Positions 32,250 to 41,440 of a stretch of DNA of 64,000 bases are shown here, one piece after another. The first letter of the stretch is position 1. Each line of letters begins with the position of its first letter. The notes under the pieces are model-generated. The model saw only the letters and a list, made by a program, of their open reading frames with translations. It ran no database searches and was not told the origin of the DNA. Location: positions 1 to 64,000 of the forward strand of contig CAWBTA010000007.1 of NCBI GenBank assembly GCA_963791625.1. Reading direction: 5' to 3'. Made by a program: the position numbers and the translations under genes. The stretch is from JANMCE01 sp963791625. GTDB taxonomy: Bacteria > Actinomycetota > Acidimicrobiia > Acidimicrobiales > Ilumatobacteraceae.

Positions 32250-33740
32250 ATGTCCATCCGCCGCCGTCTGGTGCTTGGCATCTTGTTGATGTCGGCGGCC
32301 GGTCTGATCGGGCTGTCCCTCGTGACGATCCAACTGCTTCGCCAGTCGCTGCTGACCCAGAAGGACGCCCAGGTCGAGGCCATCTCGGCACGGGTGTTGC
32401 AGAGCCGTGGCCCCAGCGGTCCGAACGGTCCGACTCGAAACGGCAGCCGCAACGATCCCCTGGCGAATGAGGGCCCCACCGGATTCTTCCAGTCGTTCTA
32501 CGACATCGGGGGCGATTCATCGGTGCTGCTCAACCTGTCCCAGGCCGATACTGGCGGGGGCCTGCCAACCGACTTCGATGTCATAAAAGCCCCGAAGAAC
32601 CGACCGTTCACGACCGACTCGGTGAAGGCATCGCGGTACAGGGTGCTCGTCGTGCCGAGCACCATTGAATTCCGCGGCATCAAGCTAGGCGAGGGATTTC
32701 TGGTGTCCGGAGTTGAGATCAGCGACGTTGACCTCACCACATCCCGCCTCGTGCACAACGAGGTTCTGGCCATCGGCATCGGGCTGGCGCTCATGGGGTT
32801 CATGACCTGGTTCATCGTGAGGACCGGACTCAAGCCGCTCAACCACATGGCCGACACGGCGGGCGCAATTGCCGCCGGTGACCTCAGTGCGCGTGTCGAC
32901 ACGGTCGATGACGGCACCGAGGTGGGCCGTCTCGGCGGGGCACTCAACACCATGCTCGGCCGCATTGAGGCTGCCTTCGCCGAACGCACGAAGTCGGAGG
33001 AGAAGCTGCGGCGTTTCGTTGCCGACGCATCGCACGAACTTCGCACGCCGCTGACGTCCATCCGCGGCTACAGCGAATTGCTCCGTAACGGCGCGATTCC
33101 GAGCGGAGACGAAACCCACTCTGCGCTCGGTCGTATCGAGAGTGAAGCAATGCGCATGGGCGTGCTTGTTGATGACCTGTTGCTTTTGGCCAGGCTCGAT
33201 CAGGGACGTCCGCTCGAACATCACCCGGTCGAACTCACGACCATCGTGGGTGACGCGGTCAACGACGCCCGCATCACCGACCCCGACCGCGTCTGGACGC
33301 TCGACATGATTCCGCAGGCGTTGGTGTCGGGTGATGAATCGCGGTTGCGGCAAGTGGTGGGCAATTTGCTCACCAACGCTCGTACCCACACGACGGCTGG
33401 TACGCCCGTCGACGTGTCGGTTGCGATGGCCGACGGCCAGGTCGAACTCGTGGTCGCCGATCATGGGGCCGGCGTACCGCCGGGTGAGGAGAAACGTATC
33501 TTCGAGCGATTCGCCCGTCTGGACGGCAGCCGCCAACGCGCCAGTGGAGGCACCGGACTCGGGCTCGCCATCGTGAACGCGATTGCGTGGACCCACGGCG
33601 GAACCGTCGGCGTACGTCAGACCGAGGGCGGCGGCGCATCCTTCTGGCTGCGGCTCCCACCCCTCGATGCCAACGGACCCTGGCCAGCGCCGGTAGCCGA
33701 CGTCGACGGGCCAGCAACCTCGGACGCCTCTGTTTCGTAG
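32250..33740 (+). CDS. Sensor histidine kinase
   Basis: Membrane sensor kinase of 496 residues paired with the response regulator 4 bases upstream. Transmembrane helix 1 at residues 8-30, an extracytoplasmic sensor of about 140 residues, helix 2 at 171-190, a HAMP linker, then the dimerisation domain with phospho-His262 in ADASHELRTPLTSIRGY. The ATP domain has VVGNLLTNARTHT (N box), VVADHGAGVPP (G1) and GGTGLGLAIV (G2). A proline-rich tail follows. The sensor part is unlike named families, so the signal is unknown. Confidence 0.95.
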   Translation: MSIRRRLVLGILLMSAAGLIGLSLVTIQLLRQSLLTQKDAQVEAISARVLQSRGPSGPNGPTRNGSRNDPLANEGPTGFFQSFYDIGGDSSVLLNLSQADTGGGLPTDFDVIKAPKNRPFTTDSVKASRYRVLVVPSTIEFRGIKLGEGFLVSGVEISDVDLTTSRLVHNEVLAIGIGLALMGFMTWFIVRTGLKPLNHMADTAGAIAAGDLSARVDTVDDGTEVGRLGGALNTMLGRIEAAFAERTKSEEKLRRFVADASHELRTPLTSIRGYSELLRNGAIPSGDETHSALGRIESEAMRMGVLVDDLLLLARLDQGRPLEHHPVELTTIVGDAVNDARITDPDRVWTLDMIPQALVSGDESRLRQVVGNLLTNARTHTTAGTPVDVSVAMADGQVELVVADHGAGVPPGEEKRIFERFARLDGSRQRASGGTGLGLAIVNAIAWTHGGTVGVRQTEGGGASFWLRLPPLDANGPWPAPVADVDGPATSDASVS

Positions 33741-33796
33741 GTAGCGAAAGAACGGCCGGGCGATCCGAGAGGGGTGGCCGGTAGGCTGATTGGGTT

Positions 33797-34939
33797 ATGC
33801 CCGTTGCCGATGAGTTGATCTATCTCGATCACGCTGCCACCACGCCCATGCGGGCTGAGGCCATCGCGGCAATGATGCCGTTTCTCACCACTCGTTTCGC
33901 CAATCCATCCGGCTCGCACCGGGCGTCGCGTGACGTGCGCAAGGCTATCGATGAGGCTCGTGACATTGTGGCCGAGTGCCTCGGCTGCGAGCCGGGCGAG
34001 GTGGTGTTCACCGGCTGTGGCACCGAGGCCGACAGCCTGGCCATCAACGGCATCATCACCCGCCACGGCGGCACCGCGGTCTCCGTGTCCACCGAGCATC
34101 ACGCGGTGCTGCACGCGGTGGAGCATCTGAAGGGCACCATCGTTGGCGTCGACCAGTTTGGCGTGGTCGACATGGCGGCGCTGGAGGCCGCGCTCACGCC
34201 CGAGACACGCATCGTGTCGGTCATGCTCGTGAACAATGAGGTCGGCACCATCCAGCCCATGCGGCGCATCACCCGCATGGTGTCGAAGCGTGCACCGCAG
34301 GCTTTCGTGCACACGGACGCCATCCAAGCGCTCACGTGGGTCGATGTGGCCACCGACGCCAAGCACGCCCATCTCATCGCCATCAGCGCTCACAAATTCG
34401 GCGGCCCGAAGGGCGTCGGCGCGCTCGTCATCCGCAAGGGCACCACAGTGGCACCCATGCTGCTCGGCGGTGGACAGGAGCGAGATCTGCGCAGCGGCAC
34501 GCACAACGTTGCCGGCATCGTGGCCATGGCCGAGGCCATGCGGTTGACGGTGGCCGAGCGAGCATCAACCGTTGCCAGAGTGGGGGCCTTGCGTGACCGC
34601 CTGGTCGACGGACTACTCGATGCCGTTCCCCACACCATCGAGACCGTGCCTCGTGAGATGAAGATCGCCGGGTCGGCCCATGTGTGTTTCGACGGCATCG
34701 AGAACGAGGCGCTGCTCTATCTGCTCGACCGCGCCGGGCTGTGTGCCTCGGCGGCGTCGGCGTGTGCATCCGGCGCGATGGATCCAAGCCATGTGCTTGC
34801 GGCAATGGGTATCGCACGTGAGCGAGCCAACGGTGCGCTTCGGCTCAGCCTGGGCACCGCCACCACCGATCACGACATCGACCGCGCGTTGGCCATCATC
34901 CCGCCCGCGGTCGCGCAACTCCGTCGGGGCGTGGTGTGA
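33797..34939 (+). CDS. iscS: Cysteine desulfurase (NifS/IscS family)
   Basis: PLP enzyme that removes sulfur from cysteine to supply tRNA thiolation and iron-sulfur clusters. The 380 residues include YLDHAATTPM, VVFTGCGTEADSLAINGI, PLP Lys200 in ISAHKFGGPKG, and the persulfide loop with Cys323 in CASAASACASGAMDPSHVL. It overlaps mnmA by one base (TGATG), so the sulfur donor and the tRNA thiolase are made together. The neighbourhood iscS-mnmA-MetE-like-ligA matches that seen in mycobacteria. Confidence 0.95.
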   Translation: MPVADELIYLDHAATTPMRAEAIAAMMPFLTTRFANPSGSHRASRDVRKAIDEARDIVAECLGCEPGEVVFTGCGTEADSLAINGIITRHGGTAVSVSTEHHAVLHAVEHLKGTIVGVDQFGVVDMAALEAALTPETRIVSVMLVNNEVGTIQPMRRITRMVSKRAPQAFVHTDAIQALTWVDVATDAKHAHLIAISAHKFGGPKGVGALVIRKGTTVAPMLLGGGQERDLRSGTHNVAGIVAMAEAMRLTVAERASTVARVGALRDRLVDGLLDAVPHTIETVPREMKIAGSAHVCFDGIENEALLYLLDRAGLCASAASACASGAMDPSHVLAAMGIARERANGALRLSLGTATTDHDIDRALAIIPPAVAQLRRGVV

Positions 34940-35973
34940 TGCAGGTACTCATAGGTATGTCGGGCGGCGTGGATTCCTCCGTCGCCGCCGCGCTGTTGGT
35001 GGAGCAGGGTCACGAAGTTGTCGGCGTCACGTTGAAGTTGTGGGGTGGCGAGAGCGATACGGGCTGCTGTTCGGTGAGCGATGTCGATGATGCCCGACGT
35101 GTGGCGCAGCAGATCGGTATCGATCACCTCGTGTTCAACTTTACCGACGACTTCAACGCGCACGTCGTGCAGCCCTACGTTGACGCGCACACCAACGGCC
35201 TCACTCCCAACCCGTGCATCGAGTGCAACCGTCACCTCAAGTTCGACCGCCTGCTTGAGCGTGCCGAGGTGCTCGGATTCGACGCTGTCGCCACTGGCCA
35301 CCACGCCCGTGTCGAGACCGACTCGTTCGGTTCGCTGCGTATTGCTCGCGGCCACGACGTGGCCAAGGACCAGAGCTACGTGGTGCACATGCTCAACCAG
35401 CGGCAGCTTTCCCGCACGCTGTTTCCGGTGGGTGACCGCACGAAGGATGACGTGCGCGCCGATGCAGCCCGCCTCGGTTTGCGCACGGCCTCCAAGCCCG
35501 ACAGCCAGGACGTGTGTTTCATCACCAATGTTGGTGGCCGGTCAACGTTTCTTGGCGATCGAATTCCCCTGCGTGCCGCTCGTGTGGTCGATACCTCCGG
35601 CGCATCGGTAGGTCAGGTTGATGCCATCGAAATGGTCACCATCGGCCAACGCAAAGGCCTCGGCATGGTGGGCGGGGGAGACCCCCTCTATGCCGTGGAC
35701 ATCGACGCCGCCAACTGCGTGGTCACGGTCGGATCGTCTGCGGATCTGCAGCGTCCGTCGGTTGCGCTCACGCAACTCGTGTGGTCTGACCAGCCGGTCA
35801 GGGGCCCGGTGCGAGTGCAGTGGAGCGCCCATGGGGCGACCCGGTCCGGCCACCTTGACCAGGCCGGAACCATCACATGGGACGACCCCCAACGCCGCAT
35901 CGCACCCGGCCAGAGCGTGGTCATCTACGACGCCGCCGACCGCCACGTCCTCGGCGGCGGCATCGCCCGCTGA
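34939..35973 (+). CDS. mnmA: tRNA-specific 2-thiouridylase MnmA
   Basis: Adds sulfur to uridine 34 in the anticodon of Lys, Glu and Gln tRNAs, using persulfide from the desulfurase next door. It has 344 residues, the PP-loop GMSGGVDSSVAAALL, the nucleophile Cys93 in NPCIECNRHLKFD, the GHHAR motif, and the second cysteine in PDSQDVCFI. ATG 34939 was chosen because it overlaps the desulfurase stop in TGATG, the sign of coupled translation; GTG 34936 is an alternative. Confidence 0.97.
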   Translation: MQVLIGMSGGVDSSVAAALLVEQGHEVVGVTLKLWGGESDTGCCSVSDVDDARRVAQQIGIDHLVFNFTDDFNAHVVQPYVDAHTNGLTPNPCIECNRHLKFDRLLERAEVLGFDAVATGHHARVETDSFGSLRIARGHDVAKDQSYVVHMLNQRQLSRTLFPVGDRTKDDVRADAARLGLRTASKPDSQDVCFITNVGGRSTFLGDRIPLRAARVVDTSGASVGQVDAIEMVTIGQRKGLGMVGGGDPLYAVDIDAANCVVTVGSSADLQRPSVALTQLVWSDQPVRGPVRVQWSAHGATRSGHLDQAGTITWDDPQRRIAPGQSVVIYDAADRHVLGGGIAR

Positions 35974-35976
35974 GGT

Positions 35977-36423
35977 TTAGAACAGGGGGGCTTCGCCTGG
36001 TTGGCGGGGGGCGAACATGGTGCGGTCGGCCTGGGTGATGGCAACGTCGTTGATGCTCGCCTCGCGGCGGCTCATGTAGCCGAGTTCGTCGAACTCCCAA
36101 TTCTCGTTGCCGTACGAGCGCCACCACTGGCCGGCGTCGTCGTGCCATTCGTAGCGGAACCTCACGGCAATGCGATTGCCGGTGTAGGCCCAGAGCTCTT
36201 TGCGCAGCACGTAGTCATGCTCGCGTTCCCACTTGGCGGTGAGGAAGGACACGATTTCGTCGCGGCCTTGGAGGAATTGGCTGCGGTTTCGCCATACCGA
36301 ATCAAGGGTGTACGCGAGCGAAACTCGAGCAGGGTCCTTCGAGTTCCACGCATCCTCAGCGGCTTGGACTTTCTTGCGAGCGGTCTCTTCGGTAAAGGGC
36401 GGCAGGGGTGGTCGAGGGTCCAC
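35977..36423 (-). CDS. DUF1348 / NTF2-like protein
   Basis: Small NTF2-fold protein of 148 residues, matching the DUF1348 group: FTEETARKKVQAAEDAWNSK, YTLDSVWRNRSQFLQGRDEI, VRFRYEWHDDAGQWWRSYGN and the end INDVAITQADRTMF. The function is unknown; the fold often forms a small binding or isomerase pocket. GTG 36423 was chosen because AAAGGAAC lies 8 bases upstream, whereas the longer open frame is Arg-rich and unlike any protein. It ends 3 bases from mnmA. Confidence 0.82.
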   Translation of the reverse strand: MDPRPPLPPFTEETARKKVQAAEDAWNSKDPARVSLAYTLDSVWRNRSQFLQGRDEIVSFLTAKWEREHDYVLRKELWAYTGNRIAVRFRYEWHDDAGQWWRSYGNENWEFDELGYMSRREASINDVAITQADRTMFAPRQPGEAPLF

Positions 36424-36478
36424 GGCGGAGTTCCTTTCGAGCGTCGTGTCGCAGCATACGACGTGACCGCGGCGGCCA

Positions 36479-37258
36479 CTATCGAGGGCGGCTGGTGAAG
36501 ACAGCGGGCCGCTTCTCGAGGAAGGACGTGATTCCCTCCTGCGCGTCGCGGGTTGTTGCCGACGCTGACATGACCTCGATCGCATGACTGTAGGCCTGGC
36601 TCTGCGGAAGGTCGATCTGCGCGTAGTACGTCTGCTTGCCCATGCCCTTCGACTGGGCCGAGCCGCGTGTGACCCGGCGAAGAAGATCGGCCACAGTCGA
36701 GTCGAGCTCATCGGCAGGTACGACACGGTTGACGAGGCCCCAGTCGGCTGCGGTTTGCGCGTCGATCGGGTCGCCGGTCATGGCGAGTTCGAGGGCACGC
36801 TTGCGGCCGACGTTTCGGGCGACAGCAACGAGCGGCGTGTGGCAGAACAGGCCGCCCTTGCCGCCGGGGATGGCGAAGCCGGCGTTGTCACTGGCGACGG
36901 CCAGATCGCACGTTGCGACGAGTTGGCACCCGGCGGCGGTGGCCAGACCGTGCACGCGAGCGATCACCGGTTGAGGGACGGCCTGAATGGTGTCCATCAT
37001 CTCGGTGCATACCTTGAACAGATTGCGAATGGTGAGAAAGTCGCCGCCGGCCATGTCTCGGAAGTCGTGACCCGCCGAGAATACGGGTCCGTTGGCGGCC
37101 AGCACGATGCCCAACGCGTCGCTGTCGGCCACGGCTCGAAACGCGTCGGTGAGTTCGAGCATGACGTCGAGCGCCAGCGCATTGCGGCGCTCGGGACGAT
37201 TTAACGTGATCGTCGCCGCGCTCTCGCCAATCGACAGGGTGATGTTCCGGTAGCTCAT
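36479..37258 (-). CDS. Enoyl-CoA hydratase/isomerase family protein (ECHDC3-like)
   Basis: Crotonase-fold enzyme of 259 residues. The oxyanion-hole segments are GPVFSAGHDFRDMAGGD and HGLATAAGCQLVATCDLAVA, and IPGGKGGLFCHTPLVA replaces the usual glutamate-bearing loop, so ordinary hydratase activity is doubtful; ECHDC3-like proteins share this. Acts on an acyl-CoA, reaction unknown. ATG 37258 was chosen at the first residue of the fold (MSYRNITLSIG). Confidence 0.85.
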   Translation of the reverse strand: MSYRNITLSIGESAATITLNRPERRNALALDVMLELTDAFRAVADSDALGIVLAANGPVFSAGHDFRDMAGGDFLTIRNLFKVCTEMMDTIQAVPQPVIARVHGLATAAGCQLVATCDLAVASDNAGFAIPGGKGGLFCHTPLVAVARNVGRKRALELAMTGDPIDAQTAADWGLVNRVVPADELDSTVADLLRRVTRGSAQSKGMGKQTYYAQIDLPQSQAYSHAIEVMSASATTRDAQEGITSFLEKRPAVFTSRPR

Positions 37259-37343
37259 GGTTCGAGACTGGCAGTTCCCGGTGGCGACGTCAACGTACGT
37301 GCGCCGGGTCACTCGGCTGTCCCGCAATCCGACGGGGCTGGCG

Positions 37344-38255
37344 TCAGCGAACGACGTGACCGCGCCGGGCGGCTTCGGTGAGCATGCGACCAGGTCGGCT
37401 CGGGCTCACCAGCACCGCCAGCACGTGCAACGCGGTGCCACCAGGCTTCTTGGGTGTGCCCGCCAGCACCACCGTGTCGAAGTCTTTCAGCACGATCTCT
37501 ACTGCGTTGCCGAGCGCCTTTCCGGTGAGGTCGGCGGCCTCGGTCTTGTCGAGGGCCAGACCAACACTGGCGACGTCGCTCTTGCGGAACATCGAGGTGT
37601 CCGACAAGACCAGATGATCGTGCACCACGATGCCAGCAGGAACGAGCACCAGAAAGCGACGCGCCAACCGGTGGCAGCGGCGACCGAAGATCCACGCCAC
37701 TGCCACGCCCAAAGCGGAAACCACCGCGCCGACGACATAGGAGCGGGCGGCCAGGAGCAATGGCCCGGCGACGATCGCTGCGGCCGTGAGTGCCCATCCG
37801 ATCGGTAGCGGACCGACAACGAGCGGGCCGGGCGGACGCAGCGGAAATCGAGTTTCGTCACCGTAGGCCGACCCCTGTACAAACACGCCGCCGAATTCGG
37901 CCGAGTAGGCCAGGCTGACCGCCACGATGGCGACCACAACTGCCCCGATAATGACCGGCGTACTGGCGTGTCGCGTGGCGGACGCGAACGCAGCCACCAC
38001 TGCCCCCGGTGACACAAGGCGGACAACGGTGAGCGAGACCGTGGTGGGAACGAGAGACGCAGTGAGCACCACGATCCACCCCAACCACAACCCGGCGGAA
38101 CCAACGAGTTGCACCGCACGACTGGCATCGCTGAACACATGGGCGAGCGCGGGAGCGGCGGCGAAGGGCATGCTGGCCCACACCGCCCGGAAGGCCCACG
38201 TCACCAGTGACGCGGTCGACCAGCGTCGATGATCGAGAGCGGCAGCGCGAGACAC
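37344..38255 (-). CDS. Polytopic membrane protein of unknown function
   Basis: Not recognised. About 303 residues with five or six hydrophobic helices up to about residue 200 (for example LVTWAFRAVWASMPFAAAPA and GPLPIGWALTAAAIVAGPLL), then a soluble C-terminal domain with LVPAGIVVHDHLVLSDTSMF and IVLKDFDTVVLAGTPKKPGG. GTG 38255 is taken as start; GTG 38285 in the same frame is equally possible. No functional motif is visible. Confidence 0.55.
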   Translation of the reverse strand: MSRAAALDHRRWSTASLVTWAFRAVWASMPFAAAPALAHVFSDASRAVQLVGSAGLWLGWIVVLTASLVPTTVSLTVVRLVSPGAVVAAFASATRHASTPVIIGAVVVAIVAVSLAYSAEFGGVFVQGSAYGDETRFPLRPPGPLVVGPLPIGWALTAAAIVAGPLLLAARSYVVGAVVSALGVAVAWIFGRRCHRLARRFLVLVPAGIVVHDHLVLSDTSMFRKSDVASVGLALDKTEAADLTGKALGNAVEIVLKDFDTVVLAGTPKKPGGTALHVLAVLVSPSRPGRMLTEAARRGHVVR

Positions 38256-38394
38256 GGCGCAAGGTTTATCGCTGCCAGGCCACACTCGCCAATACCGTAA
38301 GTTTACTTTCGGTTGGGCCGACGACGAAGCGAGCGTTTAGGGTAGGAGGCGCAGGAACCAAGTCGGGTTGGCGAATCAGAGGAGGTCGGCTGAG

Positions 38395-39405
38395 ATGCAC
38401 AAGCTGTTGTCCAGCGCGCTTCTTCCTGGTGCCGTCACCGGCATCGGCAGCGTGTCGCATCTGTCGGCCGACGTCGCGTCCGAGTTCAGCCTGGCATCGT
38501 GCCCGACCATGCCATTCGTGCCGCAGCTGGTGCACCGCCATCCGGCCGAAGGCATGATCGCCCAGGTACTGCTTGGGCTGCCCGCCGTCGAACTCGCCGG
38601 TGATCTTCTGCAGATCGACCTTGCCAAGTTCGATGCGAAGGCCGAGCTTCGGATTGACCTCAGCCACCAGGCGTTCCACAGCATGCGCACTTTTCTTCGT
38701 GTTGCCCATGGTCACCGAGGTGCGGTGAAGTGGCAGCTCACCGGCCCGCTCACCATTGGCATGGCGTTACTCCACTTTGGTGTCCCCGTGTCCGACGCTT
38801 TCCACGTCGCGTTGCGCGTGGTGCGGGCAACCGCAAGAGCAATTCACTCCCAGGTCGCGCATGACCTTCCTGGTTGTACCCAGGTCGTGTTCATCGATGA
38901 ACCGAGCGCCGGGGCGGTACTCACCCCCGGCTTTCCTCTTTCGCCCGACCATGCCATCGACTTGGTCTCGGGAGCGATGGCCGTGTTAGAAGATGACGCG
39001 GTCATGGGGCTGCACTGTTGTGCCCACGCCGACCTAGCGGCCCTTCTGGCCTCAGGCCCTGCGATTGTGTCGGTGCCAGCCGAAGCAACGGTGGCCCGGC
39101 TCAGCGGCTACCTCGCTCCGTTCCTTGACGGCGGTGGCATCGTGGCGTGGGGTGTCGTGCCCACCGATCGTCCACTTGCGTTGCACGCGGACCGCTACTG
39201 GCATGAGCTGTCGTCGCTCTGGTCCGAGCTGGCGGTCGGCGGTTGCGACCCGGGTCGTTTGCGTCGGCAATCAATCATCACGCCGGCGTGCGGGCTGGCG
39301 ACGCACACACCCGAGCAGGCGGCTCACGTGTTTGCGCTCACGAACGTCGTGGCGGCTCATGTGGCCGAGCAGGCAGCGGCCACCCGCCTGACCGCCAGGG
39401 CGTAA
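38395..39405 (+). CDS. MetE-like (UROD/MetE superfamily) protein of the mnmA-ligA neighbourhood
   Basis: Barrel protein of 336 residues related to the catalytic half of cobalamin-independent methionine synthase. It keeps zinc-ligand-like MGLHCCAHAD and IITPACGLATH, plus VVFIDEPSAGA, but lacks the N-terminal half of true MetE and much of the folate site. In mycobacteria a homologue likewise precedes ligA (Rv3015c, from memory). A methyl or thiol transfer role is plausible; the real reaction is unknown. ATG 38395 was chosen because AGAGGAGG stands 9 bases before it. Confidence 0.75.
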   Translation: MHKLLSSALLPGAVTGIGSVSHLSADVASEFSLASCPTMPFVPQLVHRHPAEGMIAQVLLGLPAVELAGDLLQIDLAKFDAKAELRIDLSHQAFHSMRTFLRVAHGHRGAVKWQLTGPLTIGMALLHFGVPVSDAFHVALRVVRATARAIHSQVAHDLPGCTQVVFIDEPSAGAVLTPGFPLSPDHAIDLVSGAMAVLEDDAVMGLHCCAHADLAALLASGPAIVSVPAEATVARLSGYLAPFLDGGGIVAWGVVPTDRPLALHADRYWHELSSLWSELAVGGCDPGRLRRQSIITPACGLATHTPEQAAHVFALTNVVAAHVAEQAAATRLTARA

Positions 39406-39418
39406 TCTCGGAGCCATC

Positions 39419-41440
39419 ATGGCTACTCGGAAAGATGCTGCTGCCCGCGCGACGTTCCTGCGGGGCGAAATCCTGCGTCATAACGAGCGGTACTACCTGC
39501 GGGACGATCCCGAGGTTTCCGACGCCGAATACGACGCCCTCGTGCGCGAGTTGGCATCGCTGGAAGAGGCCAACCCCGACCTGGCCACGCCCGACTCGCC
39601 TACTCAGGCGGTAGCGGGCTTTGCCGGTGCGACATTCGCGCCGGTCGTTCATGCCATGCCGATGATGAGCCTCGACAACGCCATGGATCTCGCCGAGCTG
39701 CGGGGTTGGGGCGAGCGCGTCAACCGAGGCCTGGCGGGTGCCCCGGCCACCTACGTCTGCGAGCTGAAGATCGACGGTCTGGCCATGAGCCTTCGCTACG
39801 AAGACGGCAGACTGGTTCAGGCCGCAACCCGCGGCGACGGGCGCGTAGGTGAAGACGTCACCGCCAACATCATGACCATCGCGGCCGTCCCCAAAAAGCT
39901 TCCCCCTGGTTCGCCCGCCGTGGTCGAGGTGCGTGGCGAGGTGTACATGCCCATCGCCGCGTTTGAGGCGTTGAACGAGCGTCAGGCCGCGCTCGGCGAG
40001 AAGCGATTCGTGAACCCACGCAACTCGGCCGCGGGCAGTCTGCGCCAGAAGGACCCGCGCATCACGGCGAGCCGTGAGCTGTCGATGTGGTGCTACCAGT
40101 TGGGCGAAGTGGTCGGCGGGCCCGAACTCACCAGCCACATGGCGTCACTTGCTTGGCTGGAGTCGCTCGGTTTCCCGGTCAACCCCGAGATTCGAGCGCT
40201 GCCTTCGCTCGATGAGGTGTACGCGTTCACCGATCAATGGCTCCAACACCGCCACGACTTGCGCTACGAGATTGACGGTGCCGTGGTGAAGCTCGATGAC
40301 CTCGCGCAGCGAACCTTGCTCGGGTTCACGTCGAAGGCGCCGCGCTGGGCCATAGCTTTCAAGTTCCCTCCTGAGGAACGCACCACGCTCTTGAAGGACA
40401 TCCAGGTGTCGATCGGTCGCACCGGTCGGGCCACGCCGTTCGCGGTACTCGACCCGGTGTTCGTCGGCGGGTCCACCGTCGGCATGGCGACCCTGCACAA
40501 CCAGGATCAGGTCGCCCTGAAGGATGTGCGTCCGGGCGACACCGTGGTGGTTCGCAAGGCGGGCGATGTCATCCCAGAAGTCGTCGGACCGGTGTTGTCC
40601 TTGCGACCCGACGGTCTCCCGGCGTGGGAGTTCCCGACCGTGTGCTCGTGTCCGCTGAAGAGCACGCTGGTACGACCAGAGGGCGAAGCAAACATCATGT
40701 GCGTCGAGGTTGACTGCCCCTTCCAACGCGATGCCCGCATCATCCACTTCGGATCGCGCGGCGCCATGGACATCGAAGGTCTCGGCGAAAAGACGGTGTA
40801 TGCCCTTTCCGACGCGGACCTCGTTCGGGACGCTGCCGACATCTATGCACTCACCACCGAGAAGCTGCTGACGCTCGAAGGCTTCGGGACGATCAGTGCC
40901 AACAATCTTCTCGCCGCCATCGAAGGTTCAAAGGTCCGGCCGCTGCCCCGGCTCCTGGTGGGCTTCGGCTGCAAACATCTCGGCCCCTCAGCGGCCGAAG
41001 CGTTGGCCCGAGCCTTCGGAAACCTCGACGCCATCATGGCTGCCAGCGAAGCCGATCTCGCGACGGTCGAAGGAGTGGGTGGCACCATCGCCGCGTCGGT
41101 GGTGCGCTGGTTCGCACAACCGCAACATCGGGCGATGATCGAAAAGTTCCGCGCCGCCGGCGTCGCGTTCGGCAATGTGCAGACCAGCTTCCTGCCGCAA
41201 AACCTCGCGGGCAAAGCCATCGTCGTCACCGGTTCCCTTGAGGCGTTCAGCCGCGAGGAGGCCGAAGCTGCCATCAAGGACCGCGGCGGCAAGAGCCCCG
41301 GCAGCGTTAGCAAGAAAACCTTCGCCGTCGTGGTGGGAGCGGAACCTGGCGCCAGCAAACTCACCAAAGCCGAAGAACTCGGCGTGCCAATCCTAGATGA
41401 AGCGGCGTTCGTCGCCCTTTTGGAAACGGGCGAACTTTAA
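39419..41440 (+). CDS. ligA: NAD-dependent DNA ligase LigA
   Basis: Essential replicative ligase that seals nicks using NAD. At 673 residues it has the domain Ia start (RYYLRDDPEVSDAEYDALVR), adenylation Lys117 in ELKIDGLAMSLRY, an OB fold, a four-cysteine zinc finger (CSCPLKS to MCVEVDCPF), helix-hairpin-helix repeats (FGTISANNLLAAIEGSK, VEGVGGTIAASVV) and a BRCT domain from about residue 590. It starts at ATG 39419, 13 bases after the MetE-like gene. Its stop overlaps that of the convergent gene (TTAA). Confidence 0.98.
   Translation: MATRKDAAARATFLRGEILRHNERYYLRDDPEVSDAEYDALVRELASLEEANPDLATPDSPTQAVAGFAGATFAPVVHAMPMMSLDNAMDLAELRGWGERVNRGLAGAPATYVCELKIDGLAMSLRYEDGRLVQAATRGDGRVGEDVTANIMTIAAVPKKLPPGSPAVVEVRGEVYMPIAAFEALNERQAALGEKRFVNPRNSAAGSLRQKDPRITASRELSMWCYQLGEVVGGPELTSHMASLAWLESLGFPVNPEIRALPSLDEVYAFTDQWLQHRHDLRYEIDGAVVKLDDLAQRTLLGFTSKAPRWAIAFKFPPEERTTLLKDIQVSIGRTGRATPFAVLDPVFVGGSTVGMATLHNQDQVALKDVRPGDTVVVRKAGDVIPEVVGPVLSLRPDGLPAWEFPTVCSCPLKSTLVRPEGEANIMCVEVDCPFQRDARIIHFGSRGAMDIEGLGEKTVYALSDADLVRDAADIYALTTEKLLTLEGFGTISANNLLAAIEGSKVRPLPRLLVGFGCKHLGPSAAEALARAFGNLDAIMAASEADLATVEGVGGTIAASVVRWFAQPQHRAMIEKFRAAGVAFGNVQTSFLPQNLAGKAIVVTGSLEAFSREEAEAAIKDRGGKSPGSVSKKTFAVVVGAEPGASKLTKAEELGVPILDEAAFVALLETGEL

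Noticed and set aside
37259..37343. tRNA-like sequence GGTTCGAGACT near the enoyl-CoA hydratase gene
   Set aside because: No matching acceptor, D or anticodon stems around it.
38286..38394. Cobalamin or SAM riboswitch before the MetE-like gene
   Set aside because: About 110 bases with no B12-box-like or SAM-type core; only a normal ribosome binding site is present.
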